Origin: Pseudomonadota bacterium | GTDB lineage: Bacteria > Pseudomonadota > Alphaproteobacteria > Azospirillales > Azospirillaceae | Direction of reading: 5' to 3' | Assembly (NCBI GenBank): GCA_023412175.1 | Contig: JAEYOB010000161.1 | Span: 1 to 8,900, forward strand | DNA length: 8,900 nt | Program-made: the position numbers and the translations under genes | In this document: in pieces, positions 6,327-8,900 of the stretch | Layout of the letters: each line of letters begins with the position of its first letter | How positions within the stretch are numbered: position 1 is the stretch's first letter | Notes under the pieces: generated by a model | The model's input: only the letters and a program-made list of their open reading frames with translations | What the model was told of the DNA's origin: nothing | Database searches by the model: none

Positions 6327-6352
6327 AAAAAAATTCACATGAGATTGTTTTG
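6327..6352 (+). promoter_or_regulatory. Candidate operator, site 3, upstream of the hydrolase promoter
   Basis: A run of seven A leads into TTCA (6334-6337), spacer CATG, then AGATTGTTTT (6342-6351). The core TTCACATGAGATTGTTTT (6334-6351) matches site 1 at 15 of 18 positions in the same orientation and with the same 4-base spacer. Its centre (6339.5) is 42 bp upstream of the centre of the TATCAT -10 box, and it ends just before the -35, as at the tetR and SBP1 promoters. Confidence 0.6.
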
Positions 6353-6355
6353 GAG

Positions 6356-6384
6356 TTGTGCTGATGGGGTGGAAAATGTATCAT
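6356..6384 (+). promoter_or_regulatory. Predicted promoter of the hydrolase-SBP2 operon
   Basis: TTGTGC (6356-6361) and TATCAT (6379-6384) are separated by exactly 17 bp; four of six and five of six bases respectively match the sigma-70 consensus. Transcription would start near 6391, about 100 nt before the hydrolase ATG. A second possible -35 (TTGTTA, 6290-6295) further up lacks a convincing -10; if used, it would place site 3 just downstream of the start. Confidence 0.55.
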
Positions 6385-6418
6385 TCGCAAACAAAGCGAA
6401 TCCTGCGGTTCGGAACCG

Positions 6419-6517
6419 GTGGAGCGCGGCGAGCCTGCCTTCGTGGCGCTCAAGCGGCCAGCGGCCGACATCAAGATCATCGGGGAGCGCCATGACGACC
6501 ACGACGTATGCGGGTAA
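6419..6517 (+). other. Coding-like fragment overlapping the hydrolase start (gene remnant or tiny ORF)
   Basis: A frame different from the hydrolase's runs from a possible GTG at 6419 to TAA at 6515-6517, giving 32 residues that begin VERGEPAFVALKRPAADIKI. Over the first 24 codons, 22 third positions are G or C, as in the real genes here, while the hydrolase frame over the same bases has poorer bias. The AT-rich region gives way abruptly to GC-rich DNA at about 6402. It may be the tail of a lost gene or a short translated ORF coupled to the hydrolase, which it overlaps by 26 bp. No ribosome binding site is visible and no family is recognised. Confidence 0.2.
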
Positions 6518-7553
6518 GCAGGCTTCGATCCTGCCGTCGGCCGATCCGGATTGGCTCGCCAAGCGGCAGGAGCCCATCCTGGAGCCGGACCTGCCGGTCA
6601 TCGACCCGCATCACCATCTCTGGGACCTTCCCCGCCAGCCGCGCTACCTCGCGGAGGAACTGCTGGGGGATGCGACGGCCGGGCACAACGTCCGCGGCAC
6701 CATCTTCACCGATTGCACCGAGGCCTACCGCACCGAGGGGCCGGAGAACATGCGCCCGGTCGGCGAGACCGAGTTCGTGGCCGCCATTGCCGAGGCGAGC
6801 GCCCGCGGCGAATACGGCCCCGTCGCCCTGTGTGCCGGCATCATCTCCTACGCCGACCTGCGCGAGGGGGAGTCCGTCGCCGCCGTCCTCGAGGCGCACA
6901 TCGAAGCGGGGCGCGGCTACTTCCGCGGCATCCGGCAATCTACCGCGTGGGATCCCCATCCCGAGATCCGCACCACGATGCGCACCCCGCCGCAGGGGCT
7001 GCTGCTCGACCCGCAGTTCCGCAAGGGCTTCTCGCGTCTGGCGCCGCTGGGCTTGACCTTCGACTCCTGGGTCTACCATCATCAGTTGTCGGACGTCGCG
7101 GATCTGGCGCGGTCGTTCCCCGACACCACGATCATCCTCGACCATGTCGGTGGCCCGATCGGCATCGGCCCCTACGCCGGCCGGCGCGACGAGGTCTTCG
7201 CGGTCTGGAAGGAAGGCATCCTCGAGGTGGCGCGGCAGCCCAACGTGTCCGTCAAGCTTGGCGGGCTGGCCATGCGGCTGAGCGGCTTCGGCTTCCATGA
7301 GCGGCCCGAGCCCCCCTCGTCCGAGGATCTCGCCCAGACGTGGCGCCCGTACATCGAGACGTGCATCGAGGCGTTCGGCCCGCACCGCGCGATGTTCGAG
7401 AGCAATTTCCCGGTGGACCAGCTGTCGTGCAGCTACGCCGTCCTGTGGAACGGTTTCAAGCGGCTGGCCGCCGGATGCAGCGCCAGCGAGAAGGCCGACC
7501 TGTTCGCCGGCACCGCGGCGCGGGTGTACGGGCTGAACGGAGTGCTTTCCTAG
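6492..7553 (+). CDS. COG3618 / amidohydrolase-2 family TIM-barrel metal-dependent hydrolase
   Basis: From the ATG at 6492 (GGGGAG four bases upstream) the protein has 353 residues. It carries the first-strand metal motif VIDPHHHLWD (36-45), a central RGIRQSTAWDP segment (145-155), VYHHQL (194-199), the strand-end histidine in ILDHVGGPIG (215-224), VSVKLGGLA (252-260) and the late acidic motif MFESNFPVDQ (301-310), which corresponds to the GSDxP region of related enzymes. This order is that of PF04909 amidohydrolases in the COG3618 group, which includes lactonases and dicarboxylate or aromatic-ring-product hydrolases. A cytoplasmic hydrolase opening a lactone or similar bond fits the cluster, but the substrate is unknown. 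There is no signal peptide. The frame is open upstream to 6276, but that stretch contains the promoter. SBP2 follows after 64 bp with its own ribosome binding site, so co-transcription is likely. Confidence 0.9.
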   Translation: MTTTTYAGKQASILPSADPDWLAKRQEPILEPDLPVIDPHHHLWDLPRQPRYLAEELLGDATAGHNVRGTIFTDCTEAYRTEGPENMRPVGETEFVAAIAEASARGEYGPVALCAGIISYADLREGESVAAVLEAHIEAGRGYFRGIRQSTAWDPHPEIRTTMRTPPQGLLLDPQFRKGFSRLAPLGLTFDSWVYHHQLSDVADLARSFPDTTIILDHVGGPIGIGPYAGRRDEVFAVWKEGILEVARQPNVSVKLGGLAMRLSGFGFHERPEPPSSEDLAQTWRPYIETCIEAFGPHRAMFESNFPVDQLSCSYAVLWNGFKRLAAGCSASEKADLFAGTAARVYGLNGVLS

Positions 7554-7617
7554 GCGGGAGGCTGGTTCGGACGAGCCGAGGCCCCGCACACGAACAAACA
7601 GAATTCGGGAGGATGAG

Positions 7618-8832
7618 ATGTCATTTGCGAAGCGTCTTCTGGGAACCGCATCGTTCCTCGCCGCGCTGGCGGCCGCCACGGCGGGCGCGCAGACGATGAA
7701 GCCCGAGGTGAAGATCGGCGTCCTGTCGGACATGAGCAGCGTGTTCTCGGATCAGGTCGGCCCCGGCTCGGTCCTCGCGGCGGAAATGGCGGTCGAGGAC
7801 TTCATCGCGGCCGAGAAGCCGGACTTCAAGATCAAGGTCATTTCGGCCGACCACACCAGCAAGGCCGACGTGGCGTCGAGCATCGCCCGGCGCTGGTTCG
7901 ACGAGGAGAAACTGGACGTCCTCACCGACGTCGCCGGCGCCTCGGTGACGCTCGCCGTGTCGAACATCGGCGCCGAGAAGAACAAGATCGTGCTCGCTAC
8001 CGCCTCCGGGCAGAACAGCCTGTCGGGCGAGGACTGCAAGCCGACGCTGCTGCACTGGACCTACAACACCCGCTCCGTTGCAGCGCCGACCGCCAAGGCG
8101 GTGACGGAGAGCGGTGCGAAGAGCTGGTACTTCGTGACCGCCGACTACGCCGGCGGCCGGTCGCTGGAGGAGGACGCCACCACGGGCGTCAAGGCGGGCG
8201 GCGGCAAGGTGCTCGGCTCGTCCAGGCATCCCTTCAACAACCAGGACTTCTCCTCCCAGCTGCTGACCGCGCAGGGATCGGGCGCCCAGGCGATCGGCTT
8301 CGGCAGCGCCGGTCCCGACGCCATCAACGCGATCAAGCAGGCCAACGAGTACGGCCTCGCCGGCAAGGTGGCGCTGGTGCCGCTGCTGCCCATGGTCACC
8401 GACATCGACGCCCTGGGCCTGGGAATGACCAAGGGCATGTACGTGACCGAGCCCTTCTATTGGGACCTGAACGACGAGACCCGCGCATGGTCGAAGCGCT
8501 TCTTCGAGAAGCGCAAGAAGATGCCGACCATGGTCCAGGCCGGGCTCTATTCCGCCGTGACCCACTACCTCAAGGCGGTCAAGGCGGCGAAGACGGCCGA
8601 CACCGATCCTGTCCTCGCGGCGATGCGCGACATGCCGGTCAACGACATGTTCACGAAGAACGCCCGCATCCGCGCGGACAACATCGTGCTGCGCGACATG
8701 TTCCTCTTCCAGGTAAAGGACCCGTCCGAGTCCAAGTACCCCTGGGACTACTACAAGCTGGTGCGCACCGTCCCCGGCGATGAGGCGTTCGCGCCGCTCT
8801 CCGAAAGCAAGTGCTCCCTCGTCAAGAAGTAG
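7618..8832 (+). CDS. Periplasmic substrate-binding protein, ABC transporter (Peripla_BP_6), SBP2, paralogue of SBP1
   Basis: A 404-residue binding protein with a Sec signal peptide of 24 residues (KR near the start, core LLGTASFLAALAAATAGA, cleavage before QT). The mature part begins VKIGVLSDMSSVFSD and aligns with SBP1 residues 43-416 without a single gap over 374 positions; my hand count gives 229 identities (about 61%). Shared blocks include SKADVASSIARRWFD, WDL..ETRAW, RFFEKR..MPTM.QAGLYS and ESKYPWDYY. C140 and C399, equivalent to SBP1 C152 and C411, are its only cysteines. Differences cluster at SBP2 250-262 (KVALVPLLPMVTD versus QQTLVGLNVFLLD) and 161-169, where ligand preference could differ. 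GGGAGG (7607-7612) lies 5 nt before the ATG. It follows the hydrolase by 64 bp with no obvious promoter between. A duplicated receptor suggests uptake of two related compounds, or of the two forms interconverted by the pathway (inference). Confidence 0.94.
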   Translation: MSFAKRLLGTASFLAALAAATAGAQTMKPEVKIGVLSDMSSVFSDQVGPGSVLAAEMAVEDFIAAEKPDFKIKVISADHTSKADVASSIARRWFDEEKLDVLTDVAGASVTLAVSNIGAEKNKIVLATASGQNSLSGEDCKPTLLHWTYNTRSVAAPTAKAVTESGAKSWYFVTADYAGGRSLEEDATTGVKAGGGKVLGSSRHPFNNQDFSSQLLTAQGSGAQAIGFGSAGPDAINAIKQANEYGLAGKVALVPLLPMVTDIDALGLGMTKGMYVTEPFYWDLNDETRAWSKRFFEKRKKMPTMVQAGLYSAVTHYLKAVKAAKTADTDPVLAAMRDMPVNDMFTKNARIRADNIVLRDMFLFQVKDPSESKYPWDYYKLVRTVPGDEAFAPLSESKCSLVKK

Positions 8833-8845
8833 CGTCGGCAGCTCC

Positions 8846-8889
8846 CGCCGGCCGGACCGCCCCGGGGCCGGGGGCCCCCGCGGCCGGCG
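8846..8889 (+). terminator. Possible GC-rich stem-loop after SBP2
   Basis: CGCCGGCCG (8846-8854) and CGGCCGGCG (8881-8889) are perfect 9-base inverted arms, and the 26-base loop between them holds further G/C palindromes (GGGGGCCCCC). It begins 13 bp after the SBP2 stop. A T run is absent before the window ends, so this is at best a candidate terminator or mRNA 3' stabilising hairpin. Confidence 0.3.
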
Positions 8890-8900
8890 CGCGGGGCCCC

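Noticed and set aside
6276..6491. N-terminal extension of the hydrolase to position 6276
   Set aside because: It would translate through two operator-like sites and a well-spaced promoter, with AT-rich codons unlike the rest of the gene; ATG 6492 has GGGGAG just upstream.
7554..7617. A separate promoter for SBP2
   Set aside because: The 64-bp gap is GC-rich with no acceptable -35/-10 pair and no copy of the AT-rich motif; co-transcription with the hydrolase is simpler.
7621..8565. A 314-codon minus-strand frame opposite SBP2
   Set aside because: It is a shadow of a well-supported binding-protein gene and has no motif of its own.

Overview
The window is about 8.9 kb of GC-rich DNA whose genes have strongly G/C-biased third codon positions. 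The protein families present (periplasmic type I binding proteins, an AMACR-type racemase, a COG3618 hydrolase) and the codon style suggest a metabolically versatile alphaproteobacterium of the Azospirillum/Rhodospirillales type. The organism is an inference; there is no rRNA or marker gene. I see no mobile element, CRISPR array, tRNA or rRNA.

Layout. On the minus strand, from the left edge, lie the first 65 codons of an Old Yellow Enzyme-type flavin oxidoreductase and, 14 bp upstream of it, an AMP-forming acyl-CoA ligase. These two probably form one operon. A divergent control region (about 1813-2169) separates them from a TetR-family regulator on the plus strand. Then follow, all on the plus strand, a periplasmic binding protein (SBP1), an enoyl-CoA hydratase/isomerase and an alpha-methylacyl-CoA racemase-like protein, with gaps of only 15 and 17 bp. 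After an AT-rich control region (6237-6491) come a COG3618 TIM-barrel hydrolase and a second binding protein (SBP2), a close paralogue of SBP1.

How it may work together (inference). SBP1 and SBP2 capture related ligands in the periplasm for an ABC permease not encoded here. The hydrolase may open a lactone or similar bond. The ligase makes the CoA thioester, the racemase sets the alpha-carbon configuration, the crotonase hydrates or dehydrates, and the flavin reductase reduces a conjugated double bond. The mix suggests catabolism of a branched, alicyclic or aromatic-chain acid; the substrate cannot be read from sequence.

The most interesting signal is regulatory. Four copies of an AT-rich motif (roughly wTCA-N4-GAwTkTTTT) occur only in the three control regions. 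Three sit in the same orientation with their dyad centres 39-43 bp upstream of the centre of a good -10 box. The copy in the divergent region also lies inside a minus-strand promoter with a perfect TTGACA -35. This looks like the operator of the local TetR protein and would make the whole window one regulon. Secondary points are a 22-codon leader ORF with a perfect Shine-Dalgarno ahead of the ligase, and a coding-like fragment overlapping the hydrolase start.
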